DNA from: Fluviicola chungangensis
GTDB lineage: Bacteria; Bacteroidota; Bacteroidia; Flavobacteriales_D; Crocinitomicaceae
Assembly: GCF_007558725.1 (NCBI RefSeq)
Contig: NZ_VLPL01000001.1
Coordinates: 702,833 to 766,832, forward strand
Length of the DNA: 64,000 nt
Direction of reading: 5' to 3'
The position numbers and the translations under genes are program-made. Each line of letters begins with the position of its first letter. Position 1 is the stretch's first letter. Below the pieces are notes generated by a model. It was not told the DNA's origin, searched no databases, and worked only from the letters and a program-made list of their open reading frames with translations. This document shows positions 8,986-17,345 of this stretch, piece by piece.

Positions 8986-9393
8986 ATGTTGTTTGGTAAA
9001 GGGTCAAAGTTGAATAGCATTTTTAAGATGAAATGCCCCAGATGTCAGGAAGGAGATTTTTTCATTTCTCACCCCTATTCCATGAAAAATATTGGAAAAA
9101 CGTACACCTATTGCCCCAGTTGCGGCTTGAAGTATGAAAAAGAAATTGGGTTTTACTATGGCGCCATGTATGTTTCTTATGCCTTAGGAGTTGCGCTTTT
9201 CGTTACCTGCTGGGTCAGCATTAATTTGTTTTTTCCGGATTCAAATGTCTTTCTTCAGATCGGGGTCATTTCCGGGCTTTCTATTTTCCTTAGCCCTTAC
9301 CTGTATGCCCTTTCAAAGATCATTTGGGCAAACATTTTCTTTTCATACGATCCGGAAGCGATTAGTAAATTCAAAGAAAGTTCAAAAAGTTAA
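8986..9393 (+). CDS. DUF983 zinc-ribbon membrane protein
   Basis: This 135-residue protein carries a CPRCQEGDFF...CPSCGLKYEKE zinc ribbon near the N-terminus, followed by two hydrophobic segments (about residues 65-90 and 92-115). This is the DUF983 layout; the biochemical role is unknown. An alternative start at 9028 (MKCPRC) would shorten it by 14 residues; I keep 8986 because it sits at a normal distance from the promoter box. A TTGAACAT microsatellite follows the gene. Confidence 0.8.
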   Translation: MLFGKGSKLNSIFKMKCPRCQEGDFFISHPYSMKNIGKTYTYCPSCGLKYEKEIGFYYGAMYVSYALGVALFVTCWVSINLFFPDSNVFLQIGVISGLSIFLSPYLYALSKIIWANIFFSYDPEAISKFKESSKS

Positions 9394-9440
9394 AATGGAA
9401 AATGGTTCAATCTATATATTCAAAGTGTTTAAGCTTCATT

Positions 9441-9480
9441 TTGAACATTTGAACATTTGAACATTTGAACATTTGAACAT
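9441..9480. repeat. Five perfect tandem copies of the 8-mer TTGAACAT
   Basis: The copies are at 9441, 9449, 9457, 9465 and 9473, without mismatch. They lie between the convergent DUF983 and DUF4139 genes. Looser GTTCAA/TTGAAC-rich stretches recur in the gaps at 14034-14075, 27245-27300 and 36225-36370. Confidence 0.95.
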
Positions 9481-9491
9481 TCTATACAAAC

Positions 9492-9522
9492 AAAAAATCC
9501 CCCAGCCGGCAAACTGAGGGAT
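9492..9522 (-). terminator. Terminator of the DUF4139 gene
   Basis: On the minus strand, the stem ATCCCTCAG pairs with CTGGGGGAT (one wobble) and is followed by TTTTTTG. It lies 22 nt past the stop codon. Confidence 0.75.
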
Positions 9523-9543
9523 CACATTCAAACTACAAAACAA

Positions 9544-11217
9544 TTATTGAAGGATGACATTTCGATCTTTCGGATACTTAATCTTAAACGAGTAGGTAAA
9601 TTTATCCGTGACTTTGGTTTTCAAATCAATTGTCCAGGTTAGTTTTCCCGTCGTTTTGTCATAATTTGCTTTACCCGTGTTGATCGCTTCTATAACGATT
9701 TCCCCATTACTGGTTACAGGGACCTGGTCTTCGATAACCAATTCGACCGTATTCGCTTTCAAATTCTTAACCGAGATTTCATATGCATACGTGCGTTCAA
9801 TGTCATTGCCGATCACTTTTTCCTTGTAATCTTTTTTCAGCAGGATTCGTTTGGCAAGGATATTGGGATCTTTGCCCAAACTCAATTTCAGGGTATCGTT
9901 CATGGTCGTCGGATCAATATAGGTTTCCCCGATATAAGTTCCGTCAAAGAAAATATTTGCATTGGCAGGGACCAATTGTAAATCTTCCAGTTTCAATACT
10001 TCTGCCACCAGGAACACTCCCGGATCAATTTTAGGAACCGTATAGTAACGATAATTAGCCGTCAGATCCACATTTCGTACCAAAACCAAATGACTTTCAT
10101 CGTTACTTTCAATCGTGTACGGCAAATCTATTTTGTATTCTGCTGACAATACCCGGTTGATTACAGTTGTGAAATTTGCCGCCGTCTCACTTTCCAAATC
10201 CATAGCTCCGACAGCATTACTAGTCGCTTTTTTCTCATAGGAGACGGAAGGCGCCGCAGTAAGACCGTAGCTGTTCATACGCCCATTAATAGCTTCAAAA
10301 TTGTAATAATCTACATACCAAGGATGTAAATCAGGCTTGATCTTGTTTTGATACGGATCGTTCGTGGATAAAGTCAATTGTACATCATTCCATTCTTCAC
10401 CCGTATTTTGCTGAATATTTGCCTTATACGCCAGGTTCACTTTCCCGGAGGTAATTTCACTTCGAATGTCATATGTCGGAATCCAGGAAGCGCCGGAAGC
10501 CAGGTAAGAAACAGCCAGCCGGCCTGCAACAACTTCTTTGGATTGGAGTGTTACAATGATCCGGTGAATCGGACCTGCCGGAACTTTTGGCGCGTTGGAA
10601 GACTGGTAATTCTGTAAGTCAACCATGCGGGCATTCATTTCCTGTAAAATGCCGTTTTTCGCTTTCAGTCGTTTGTTCAGCAGTTGTAACTTCTTATTGA
10701 TCTCGTTCATTTTCAACTGGTAATAATCCATTGCTTGTTTCAACAGTTGAATGGAGTCGTTCACTTTCCCTTGCCCGCGGATTGCACCGTTATTCGTCAA
10801 AATGGTCTTGGAAGTATTCAACACATCGATCTCATCCTGGATTTCTTTGATGTCGAATTGGATAGTACTGATTGAATCCTGTAACAAGTTGATATCTTTG
10901 CGGATTTTTAATGGAAGCCCTTCCAATTTGATTTTTTCCGGCTCGGGGTAATAAACCTGGTACTTGGAATCAATCAGGACCACATTCCCGAAAGCTTTCA
11001 CCTGTAAACTTTTCGGATCGATATTCGGACTCACACCTTCAATGATCAATTCCGTAATGCCGGGTTTTACATTGAAATTCGCCTTCCGGTAAATTTGTGC
11101 ACCATTGGTGTAAACAGTTACTTCACTAATGGAAGATTTGATAATCTCTTTGTCGTTGGCTGCAAGTGAACCGAAACTTGGGAGAATGGCCAGGAGGACA
11201 ATAACTACTCTTTTCAT
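9544..11217 (-). CDS. DUF4140/DUF4139 domain protein (mucoidy inhibitor A-like)
   Basis: From the ATG at 11217 this encodes 557 residues: a signal peptide (MKRVVIVLLAILPSFGSLAA), the DUF4140 N-terminal domain with VTVYTNGAQIYRKA, a long coiled-coil stretch (roughly residues 95-215), and the DUF4139 beta-sandwich domain with SGASWIPTYDIR. The family includes Myxococcus-type mucoidy inhibitor A proteins; function is not defined. An in-frame TTG three codons upstream (11226) was rejected in favour of the ATG that begins the signal peptide. The coiled coil suggests a periplasmic or outer-membrane multimer, which is inference. Confidence 0.88.
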   Translation of the reverse strand: MKRVVIVLLAILPSFGSLAANDKEIIKSSISEVTVYTNGAQIYRKANFNVKPGITELIIEGVSPNIDPKSLQVKAFGNVVLIDSKYQVYYPEPEKIKLEGLPLKIRKDINLLQDSISTIQFDIKEIQDEIDVLNTSKTILTNNGAIRGQGKVNDSIQLLKQAMDYYQLKMNEINKKLQLLNKRLKAKNGILQEMNARMVDLQNYQSSNAPKVPAGPIHRIIVTLQSKEVVAGRLAVSYLASGASWIPTYDIRSEITSGKVNLAYKANIQQNTGEEWNDVQLTLSTNDPYQNKIKPDLHPWYVDYYNFEAINGRMNSYGLTAAPSVSYEKKATSNAVGAMDLESETAANFTTVINRVLSAEYKIDLPYTIESNDESHLVLVRNVDLTANYRYYTVPKIDPGVFLVAEVLKLEDLQLVPANANIFFDGTYIGETYIDPTTMNDTLKLSLGKDPNILAKRILLKKDYKEKVIGNDIERTYAYEISVKNLKANTVELVIEDQVPVTSNGEIVIEAINTGKANYDKTTGKLTWTIDLKTKVTDKFTYSFKIKYPKDRNVILQ

Positions 11218-11411
11218 AGGAATCAATTTCCCTGCAGTACTTCCGGAAGGATAATTCGTTCAAAGGAATTTTAACAAAAAGAAAAGAAGTGGTGTTCAAA
11301 ATAAATACATCTACTTGATTATCAGATTTATATATTTTTACTGCAAAGAGAAAAAGAAGCAAAGATTCACAACCCTAATACCTTTGCGATCTTTCATTCT
11401 TCGTGGTGAAA

Positions 11412-12797
11412 TTAAATCAACGCCTTTATCTCTGAAATAATCCGGTCCGCCAAATCAGAAGCTGCCTGCGCGTCCTTGCTTTCCGTATAGACTCGAATGA
11501 TTGGCTCGGTATTGCTCTTACGCAAATGAACCCATTCTTTCCCGATATAGATCTTCACTCCGTCAACAGTATCCACTTCTTCGTTTTTGTATTTGTCGGC
11601 CATTTTGAGCAAAATTCCATCCACATCGATCCCGGGAGTCAGGTCGATTTTCTTTTTCGCCATTTCGTAATTGGGATAAGAGGCACGAAGTTCGGTCATG
11701 CTCACTTTCTTATGTGCCAAATGGGATAAAAACAAGGCAATTCCAACCAATGAATCTCTTCCGTAATGCAATTCCGGGTAAATGATTCCTCCGTTCCCTT
11801 CACCACCGATCACTGCATTGGTTTCTTTCATTTTCACTACCACATTCACTTCTCCAACTGCCGAAGCATGGTAATCACAACCAACTTCTTCGGTAATATC
11901 TCTCAATGCCCGTGTAGAACTCAAATTGGAAACCGTTGCTCCCTTTCTTTTGGAAAGAATATACTCGGAAACAGCAACCAGCGTATATTCTTCACCAAAC
12001 ATGGAGCCGTCTTCATTGACCAAGGCCAACCGATCAACGTCCGGATCTACCGTAATTCCCAGATGAGCTCCTTCGGAAACCACTCGTGCAGATAATTCAA
12101 CCAAATGTTCCTTTAATGGCTCGGGATTATGCGGAAAATGCCCCGTTGGATCACAATACATTTCAACGATATCGGTTACTCCTATTTTACGAAGCAATTG
12201 CGGAACGGAAATTCCGCCGGTTGAGTTCACTGCATCAACAACCACTTTGAAATTGGCATTTTTAATTGCCGGGATATCCACATCCGAAAGCGCGCAAATT
12301 GCGTCAATATGTCGTTCGATAGCCTGAGTATCTGAAGTTACTTTCCCGAGATCATCTACCTCAGCAAAGACAAAACTTCCTTCGGTTGCAATTTTCAACA
12401 ACAATTCACCTTCCGCGCCGGAAATAAATTCCCCCTTGCTGTTTAACAATTTCAAAGCATTCCATTGTTTCGGGTTGTGAGAAGCCGTTAAAATAATTCC
12501 CCCGTTTGCCTGGTGATATGGAACGGCCATTTCAACCGTTGGCGTGGTTGACAAGCCCAGATCAACCACCTCAACTCCCAATCCAACCAAGGTCTGAATA
12601 ACGAGTGCCGAAATCATTTCACCTGAAAGTCGTGCGTCTCTCCCTACAACAACTTTCAACTTTCCGTTATCTGAAACGGATTTCAACCAAGTCCCGTAAG
12701 CTGCTGCAAACTGCACCGCATCAATAGGTGTTAAATTGTCTCCCGGAAAACCTCCGATGGTTCCTCTGATTCCTGAAATGGATTTGATTAATGTCAT
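11412..12797 (-). CDS. glmM: Phosphoglucosamine mutase
   Basis: This 461-residue alpha-D-phosphohexomutase carries the phosphoserine loop TASHNPKQWN (Ser106), the magnesium loop DPDVDR, the sugar-binding GEGNGG and the phosphate-binding RKSNTEP. The MTLIKSISGIRGTIGG N-terminus fits the GlmM/phosphomannomutase subgroup of Bacteroidota; GlmM makes glucosamine-1-phosphate for UDP-GlcNAc, while phosphomannomutase activity remains possible. It is the last gene of the TPR-ribH-glmM operon, starting 5 nt after ribH. Confidence 0.88.
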   Translation of the reverse strand: MTLIKSISGIRGTIGGFPGDNLTPIDAVQFAAAYGTWLKSVSDNGKLKVVVGRDARLSGEMISALVIQTLVGLGVEVVDLGLSTTPTVEMAVPYHQANGGIILTASHNPKQWNALKLLNSKGEFISGAEGELLLKIATEGSFVFAEVDDLGKVTSDTQAIERHIDAICALSDVDIPAIKNANFKVVVDAVNSTGGISVPQLLRKIGVTDIVEMYCDPTGHFPHNPEPLKEHLVELSARVVSEGAHLGITVDPDVDRLALVNEDGSMFGEEYTLVAVSEYILSKRKGATVSNLSSTRALRDITEEVGCDYHASAVGEVNVVVKMKETNAVIGGEGNGGIIYPELHYGRDSLVGIALFLSHLAHKKVSMTELRASYPNYEMAKKKIDLTPGIDVDGILLKMADKYKNEEVDTVDGVKIYIGKEWVHLRKSNTEPIIRVYTESKDAQAASDLADRIISEIKALI

Positions 12798-12802
12798 GTC
12801 AA

Positions 12803-13291
12803 TTAAAAATTCTTTTTAAGTTCGATCATGCGCAAAACAGTCACCGCTGCTTCCACACCCTTGTTTCCGTGTTTTCCTCCTGCCCTGTCAATGGATTGCT
12901 GCTCCGTGTTATCGGTTAACAAACAAAATCCGACCGGTTTGTTGTACTTTAAAGTCACATCAACGATTCCCTGGGTTGTTCCGGAACAGACAAAATCAAA
13001 ATGCCTGGTTTCTCCCTGGATCACTACGCCAATGGCAATGACCCCGTCGATTTGGTCATTCTGTGCCAGCCATTGCGCTCCCAAAGGCAATTCAAATGCT
13101 CCCGGCACTTGTTTTACATGAATGTTTGATTGGTTCACTCCTGCATTCAAAAGAGTTTCCATCGCTCCTTCCAGCAATTTGGAAGTAATATGACCGTTCC
13201 ATTCAGAAACAACAATGCCGATTGAAAAATCGGCACCGTTTGGAATTGTATCTTGATCGAACGCTGATAAGTTTTTTAAACTTGTAGCCAC
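12803..13291 (-). CDS. ribH: 6,7-dimethyl-8-ribityllumazine synthase
   Basis: At 162 residues it matches the family length. Typical segments are IGIVVSEWNGHITSKLLEGA, VKQVPGAFELPLGAQ (substrate-binding), IAIGVVIQGETRHFDFVC and the catalytic-region GVNQ/GKHGNKG near the C-terminus. It condenses 5-amino-6-ribitylaminouracil with 3,4-dihydroxy-2-butanone 4-phosphate in riboflavin synthesis and normally assembles as pentamers or 60-mers. It sits 9 nt after the TPR gene and 5 nt before glmM. Other rib genes are absent from the window. Confidence 0.95.
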   Translation of the reverse strand: MATSLKNLSAFDQDTIPNGADFSIGIVVSEWNGHITSKLLEGAMETLLNAGVNQSNIHVKQVPGAFELPLGAQWLAQNDQIDGVIAIGVVIQGETRHFDFVCSGTTQGIVDVTLKYNKPVGFCLLTDNTEQQSIDRAGGKHGNKGVEAAVTVLRMIELKKNF

Positions 13292-13300
13292 GTTTCTTGT

Positions 13301-13933
13301 TTATTTATTGGATACTCTGGCAATGTATTTGTCAATCGTTTTTTGTTGACCGAACATGTAGTAATCCTGATTTATTCTTTCGTAAAGTTCTTTCGCCTTG
13401 GCGTAGTCTTTAATTTCTTCCGCAACCTGACCCGCCTTGAACAAATAAGTCGGAGTTGTCCACTCGTTCTCATTTACTTCCGCTGCATCAATATACAGTT
13501 CCATCGCATCTTTGTACTTACCTAATTCACTGTAACAGTCCCCCTGTAAACCAAGTGCCATTGCAGGACCGTAAGTATCTTTCAGTTTCACACCTTCCAA
13601 TAACTTCAAAGCTTTTTGGAAATCTCCTTTCGCCATATACTGACGAGCCAATGTAAATTCGGCAACTTCACCACCCTGATACCCGTCATTTTTCTTAACG
13701 AACGGTTCCAACTCCGCAATGGCTGCATCTACCGAGTCCTTTGCCGCCAGGTTCAACCCGCGGTAGTAACCTTCATTTGCTTTCTGGTTATTGGGAGCAT
13801 AAACAAATTGTTTATAAAGAATGTATCCAAGAATTCCAACGATTAATCCAACCACTGCGAAAGTGATCATACGAAGTCTTTTATTCTCTTTGAATTGACG
13901 TTTAATATCATTAAAACTGGTAGTTCCTGCCAT
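13301..13933 (-). CDS. TPR membrane protein, YfgM-like
   Basis: This 210-residue protein has a short basic cytoplasmic N-terminus, one transmembrane helix (about 23-43, ITFAVVGLIVGILGYILY) and an extracytoplasmic domain of about four tetratricopeptide repeats (AEFTLARQYMAKGDFQKALKLL, LQGDCYSELGKYKDAMELY). This resembles YfgM, an ancillary SecYEG-linked chaperone, but TPR similarity alone does not prove the role. It is the first gene of the operon with ribH and glmM; a -7 box lies just upstream. Confidence 0.8.
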   Translation of the reverse strand: MAGTTSFNDIKRQFKENKRLRMITFAVVGLIVGILGYILYKQFVYAPNNQKANEGYYRGLNLAAKDSVDAAIAELEPFVKKNDGYQGGEVAEFTLARQYMAKGDFQKALKLLEGVKLKDTYGPAMALGLQGDCYSELGKYKDAMELYIDAAEVNENEWTTPTYLFKAGQVAEEIKDYAKAKELYERINQDYYMFGQQKTIDKYIARVSNK

Positions 13934-13955
13934 TTGAAAATTTATTTAAGCGTTG

Positions 13956-13963
13956 CAAAAATA
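13956..13963 (-). promoter_or_regulatory. -7 box of the TPR-ribH-glmM operon
   Basis: CAAAAATA on the plus strand reads TATTTTTG on the minus strand, an exact TAnnTTTG match. It lies 22 nt before the ATG, giving a leader of roughly 15 nt. Confidence 0.5.
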
Positions 13964-14099
13964 ATCTTTTTTTCGAATTAGAAATTGAAACTTATTAAAA
14001 GGTGAAAGTTAATTAGGAATTGAGAATAGAAAATTGAAAGATTTGAGAATGTTCAAAATAGTTCAATTTGAATTAAAAGGAAAGATCGCTCCTTTTCAT

Positions 14100-14115
14100 C
14101 CCGATAATTATCGGG
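14100..14115. repeat. Perfect 16-bp palindrome CCCGATAATTATCGGG
   Basis: This self-complementary element lies 33 nt upstream of the -7 box that precedes the B12 riboswitch. It could be an operator or a copy of a short dispersed palindrome; no second copy was found in this window. The surrounding stretch (13970-14100) is AT-rich with GTTCAA motifs and no gene. Confidence 0.7.
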
Positions 14116-14147
14116 AGTCAATTTTACATTTTCCATTAAAAAAAGTA

Positions 14148-14155
14148 TACCTTTG
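14148..14155 (+). promoter_or_regulatory. -7 box TACCTTTG of the cobalamin operon
   Basis: This is an exact TAnnTTTG match. Predicted transcription starts about 14160, precisely where the first helix of the riboswitch begins, which supports both calls. No clear -33 TTG was seen. Confidence 0.65.
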
Positions 14156-14158
14156 CCC

Positions 14159-14330
14159 CGTTTTAGGTTCGATTGTAAGTTTGCAAAAGACAATAGGGAA
14201 TTCGGTGAGAATCCGAAACTGTATCTGCAGCTGTAACTCTTATCAAACGGTCTTCATAATATCCACTGTCAGCCGCGGTTGATGGGAAGGAGAAGTAACC
14301 GGAGAGAAGTCAGAATACCTGCCTGAAACG
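14159..14330 (+). ncRNA. Cobalamin (B12) riboswitch
   Basis: The conserved core is readable: AATAGGGAATTCGGTGAGAA then TCCGAAACTG, CTGTAAC, CACTGTC, GATGGGAAGG, and the B12 box AGTCAGAATACCTGCC at 14308-14323. The closing helix P1 pairs CGTTTTAGG (14159-14167) with CCTGAAACG (14322-14330) with one wobble, which fixes the ends. It should bind a cobalamin and shut off the downstream receptor operon. The aptamer ends about 120 nt before the start of the first gene; a hairpin in between may be part of the expression platform. Confidence 0.93.
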
Positions 14331-14369
14331 CGAATGAATGAAGACTTCAGATTAAAGTCGGGTTCGAAA

Positions 14370-14387
14370 TGGGAGGTTCTTCTCCCA
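14370..14387 (+). terminator. Hairpin in the riboswitch leader, possible expression platform
   Basis: The stem TGGGAG (14370-14375) pairs with CTCCCA (14382-14387) across a 6-nt loop and is followed by a T-rich but interrupted stretch up to 14412. It lies between the aptamer and the ATG at 14451. It may be a conditional terminator or translation-control stem; the short stem makes this uncertain. Confidence 0.4.
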
Positions 14388-14450
14388 ATTTGTTCTTATT
14401 CTCTGATTTTTTCATTTGCTTTTTTACTCACTTTTAAATGCTTAAAGGCA

Positions 14451-15410
14451 ATGAAAAAAATGTTACTTGCAGTTAGTGTGTGCTGCATCCAATACACACA
14501 AGCCCAAACAGTCGTTACTTTTGACGACTTAACACTTGCTCCCAACACGCATTGGGATGGTTCAGATTCCACTTTAGGATTTACTTCCGGGGGAGTTTAT
14601 TTCGAAAACTCGTATGATTTTGATTGGGATTACTGGTCCGGTGGATTCATCTACTCCAGTTCAACGGATGTAACTACAGCCGGTTATACCAATGACTTTT
14701 CCGCATATACCGGAACAGGTGGAAACAGCAGCCAGAATTATGCGATCAATTACGGTGGAACCGGGATTGATTTCGGAACGGAAAAAGTACTGAGCAGTAT
14801 TCAACTAACGAATACGACTTATGCAGCTCTTTCCATGCGCGACGGCGACATGTTCGGAAAACAATTCGGTTCTGTGAACAATGCACAGGGAAATCCGGAT
14901 GGTACGAACGGGGAAGACTGGTTTCGTCTTTTAATTATTGGGAAAGATGCTCAAAGTAATGTGACCGATACTGTTATTTTCTACCTGGCTGATTATCGTT
15001 TTGCCAACAACACGGAGGATTACATCGTAGATACCTGGCAAACTGTGGACTTAACTGCACTTGGTGGAGTCCAGTTTTTGGAATTCGAATTGGAATCATC
15101 CGACCACAACGCACAGGGAATCCTGACTCCAGCTTACTTCGCTTTGGACAATATTGTTTACGGAACAGCCGGAATGAACACTTTGAATCGTGTAAACCAG
15201 GAAGTTTATCCGAATCCGGGAACTGGTAAATTCACCGTAAAATCTCCAAACGGGCAAATCAATGTATACGCATTGTCGGGAGAATTGATCTTGTCTCAAA
15301 CAACAAATGGAATCGGGGAAATTGATCTAAGTTCAGTTCAGTCCGGAACATACATCATTGAAACAAGTACTTCCGAAGGAATTGCAAGAACACACATCAG
15401 TAAGATCTAA
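14451..15410 (+). CDS. DUF4465 surface protein with T9SS sorting domain, B12-regulated
   Basis: I start it at the ATG at 14451, which opens a signal peptide (MKKMLLAVSVCCIQYTQAQ); an earlier in-frame ATG at 14334 abuts the riboswitch and would add 39 unlikely residues. The mature 300 residues contain a DUF4465 domain (VTFDDLTLAPNTHWDG, GGVYFENSYDFDWDYWSGG, NYAINYGG) and a type-A T9SS sorting domain (EVYPNPGTGKFTV). From memory, DUF4465 matches the BtuH class of surface B12-binding proteins in gut Bacteroides. Here it is likely exported by the T9SS rather than lipidated. It is the first gene after the riboswitch, so a cobalamin-capture role is well supported by context. Confidence 0.85.
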   Translation: MKKMLLAVSVCCIQYTQAQTVVTFDDLTLAPNTHWDGSDSTLGFTSGGVYFENSYDFDWDYWSGGFIYSSSTDVTTAGYTNDFSAYTGTGGNSSQNYAINYGGTGIDFGTEKVLSSIQLTNTTYAALSMRDGDMFGKQFGSVNNAQGNPDGTNGEDWFRLLIIGKDAQSNVTDTVIFYLADYRFANNTEDYIVDTWQTVDLTALGGVQFLEFELESSDHNAQGILTPAYFALDNIVYGTAGMNTLNRVNQEVYPNPGTGKFTVKSPNGQINVYALSGELILSQTTNGIGEIDLSSVQSGTYIIETSTSEGIARTHISKI

Positions 15411-17345
15411 TTGTTCCTCAAACTTTACATACCGACCCTTTTGATTATAACCTCTTGTCCGGTATTCGGACAGGAGGTTAAACCTATTGAAGAAGTTGTT
15501 ATTTCACCGGTTAACGAGAAGGAAAACAGTATCCGGATTGACTTGTCAAAGGACAAGATCCAAAACAAACTGGCCAATGACCTGGGGCAAATTCTCAGCT
15601 TGCTTCCTGGTCTTCAGGTCAAAAACTACGGAGATGTCGGCGGACTAAAAACCGTCAGTTTTCGAAGCTTGGGTGCAGCTCATACTGCATTGGTCCAGGA
15701 TTACTCGCTGGTTTCAACCACGCAAAGCGGTCAGGCAGACCTCAGTTCATTTCCGGTCGATTTCATTGAAAAACTGGAACTAATCACACTTTCCCCTACC
15801 CGAACTGAAATTCCAATCCATGCCAAGCTGGCAGGTGTGGTTGTCAATGTGGAATCCGTTCATTCCTATGTGGGAACCAATCAGCGAAACCTCATCCTGG
15901 GCGCCCAGGCAGGTTCATTTGATCAATACGAGGGGTATTTGATGCTTCAGAAAAGATCGAAGAAATGGGCGGGAACTTTAACCGGTAAGATCCGGTCGTA
16001 TGGAGGTGCTTATCCATATACGTACCTGAATGGAAATACAACGATTAAAGACCGGAGAGAAAATAATAGCTTGCAGGAATACTTCGGGACCGCATCGGTG
16101 CAGTTTTCACCCAGTCAAAACCACCGGTTTCAACTTCGAATCTCCGGGAATGACTACAAAAAAGACCTGGCAGGGGCTGTTATTTTCTATAACAGTAATG
16201 CTGCACAATATTTAAACGGTTACGGACTGAATGGAACGATAAATCATCAGTTCAAAAAAAATCGCTGGAATGTCTTCTCTTCACTGAATTATCAAAAAAA
16301 CAACCTACAGTACCTGGATTCCACCTACCTGAACACACTTGGCTACCTCGATTCGCGTTATTATTCCCGGCAATTCGATCTGCAGTCACAAGCAGCTTAT
16401 TCTATTACAGAAAAATGGGGCATCCTGATCGGAAGCTCACTGATATCGGAAGAATTGAAAGGAAAACTACTCGTTGGAAATCCCTATCGGAACACTTCAG
16501 AAAGTGTACTCGGAATCGAATGGAAAGCAATCGGGAAAATTTTGGCCCAAGTTGGCTTACAGGGCGTTTTCGAGAAACGCGATACTGTACTTAACAGCCA
16601 GTGGAACATACTGCCGGCTGTTTCCTGGAGTTTTGACCTTGGAAGCCGGAACAAAATAGGAATGGTATACCGCTATACCTGCAGGCAGCCTTCTTTCAAT
16701 GAATTGTACTATCAACAAATCGGGAATACCAAACTCAAATCGGAAAAGGCACACATCGCTTCCGTGCGTTACGATCTGACACTTCCATTTAAAAGAGGAA
16801 TCTTGCAAACAATGATCCAGCCGTTTTATGCATATGTTTACGATAAGATCCTCGCAATTCCAACCAAAAACCTGTTCATCTGGAGCATCCAAAACATTGG
16901 AATATCCGACGCAGCGGGAGTTGAATTTACGGAATTGATCCAAAAAAAAATGAAGCAGCATACGCTTGGAATGCGAATCAATTATACTTTCCAATACACG
17001 CAAGATATCAGTGATCCAAAAAGTCCGACTTACCGTCACATCTTAAGTTACGCTCCCTTACATTCAGGGAGTGTTGAACTGGATTACACCTGGAAAAAAC
17101 TGAGTTTTTTCATTCTGACATCATACCTGGGGGAACGCTACGCATTGAATCAAAACATCCCTGCTAATTTACTGGAAGACTATTTGTTACTGGATGCAGG
17201 TGCTTCATACACTCAAAAATTAAATCAAAGCGAACTGACACTTCGTTTGACGGTCAATAACATAACCAACAAGCAATACAATTACATCAATTACTTTGTA
17301 ATGCCGGGAACTCATTTCAATATCAGACTTCAATATGCGCTATAA
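15411..17345 (+). CDS. btuB: TonB-dependent outer-membrane receptor, BtuB-like
   Basis: This 644-residue protein has a signal peptide ending near VFGQ, a plug domain (residues about 40-140, DLGQILSLLPGLQVKNYGD, VSFRSLGAAHTALVQ) and a beta-barrel ending in FNIRLQYAL with a terminal hydrophobic residue. It lacks the N-terminal carboxypeptidase-like domain of SusC-type receptors and has no SusD partner. The start codon is TTG, immediately after the TAA of the upstream gene; no ATG is available before the plug, so UUG with translational coupling is favoured. The riboswitch upstream identifies the substrate as a corrinoid. The last 11 nt overlap the next gene. Confidence 0.9.
   Translation: MFLKLYIPTLLIITSCPVFGQEVKPIEEVVISPVNEKENSIRIDLSKDKIQNKLANDLGQILSLLPGLQVKNYGDVGGLKTVSFRSLGAAHTALVQDYSLVSTTQSGQADLSSFPVDFIEKLELITLSPTRTEIPIHAKLAGVVVNVESVHSYVGTNQRNLILGAQAGSFDQYEGYLMLQKRSKKWAGTLTGKIRSYGGAYPYTYLNGNTTIKDRRENNSLQEYFGTASVQFSPSQNHRFQLRISGNDYKKDLAGAVIFYNSNAAQYLNGYGLNGTINHQFKKNRWNVFSSLNYQKNNLQYLDSTYLNTLGYLDSRYYSRQFDLQSQAAYSITEKWGILIGSSLISEELKGKLLVGNPYRNTSESVLGIEWKAIGKILAQVGLQGVFEKRDTVLNSQWNILPAVSWSFDLGSRNKIGMVYRYTCRQPSFNELYYQQIGNTKLKSEKAHIASVRYDLTLPFKRGILQTMIQPFYAYVYDKILAIPTKNLFIWSIQNIGISDAAGVEFTELIQKKMKQHTLGMRINYTFQYTQDISDPKSPTYRHILSYAPLHSGSVELDYTWKKLSFFILTSYLGERYALNQNIPANLLEDYLLLDAGASYTQKLNQSELTLRLTVNNITNKQYNYINYFVMPGTHFNIRLQYAL

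Noticed and set aside
11766..12095. 109-codon plus-strand open frame opposite glmM
   Set aside because: It is antisense to conserved glmM motifs, with His/Phe-rich nonsense-like composition.
14334..14450. N-terminal extension of the DUF4465 protein from the ATG at 14334
   Set aside because: That ATG touches the riboswitch end and would put 39 odd residues before a clean signal peptide at 14451.
16557..17039. 160-codon minus-strand open frame inside the TonB receptor gene
   Set aside because: It is antisense to a well-supported receptor, shows no family features and no promoter or start context of its own.
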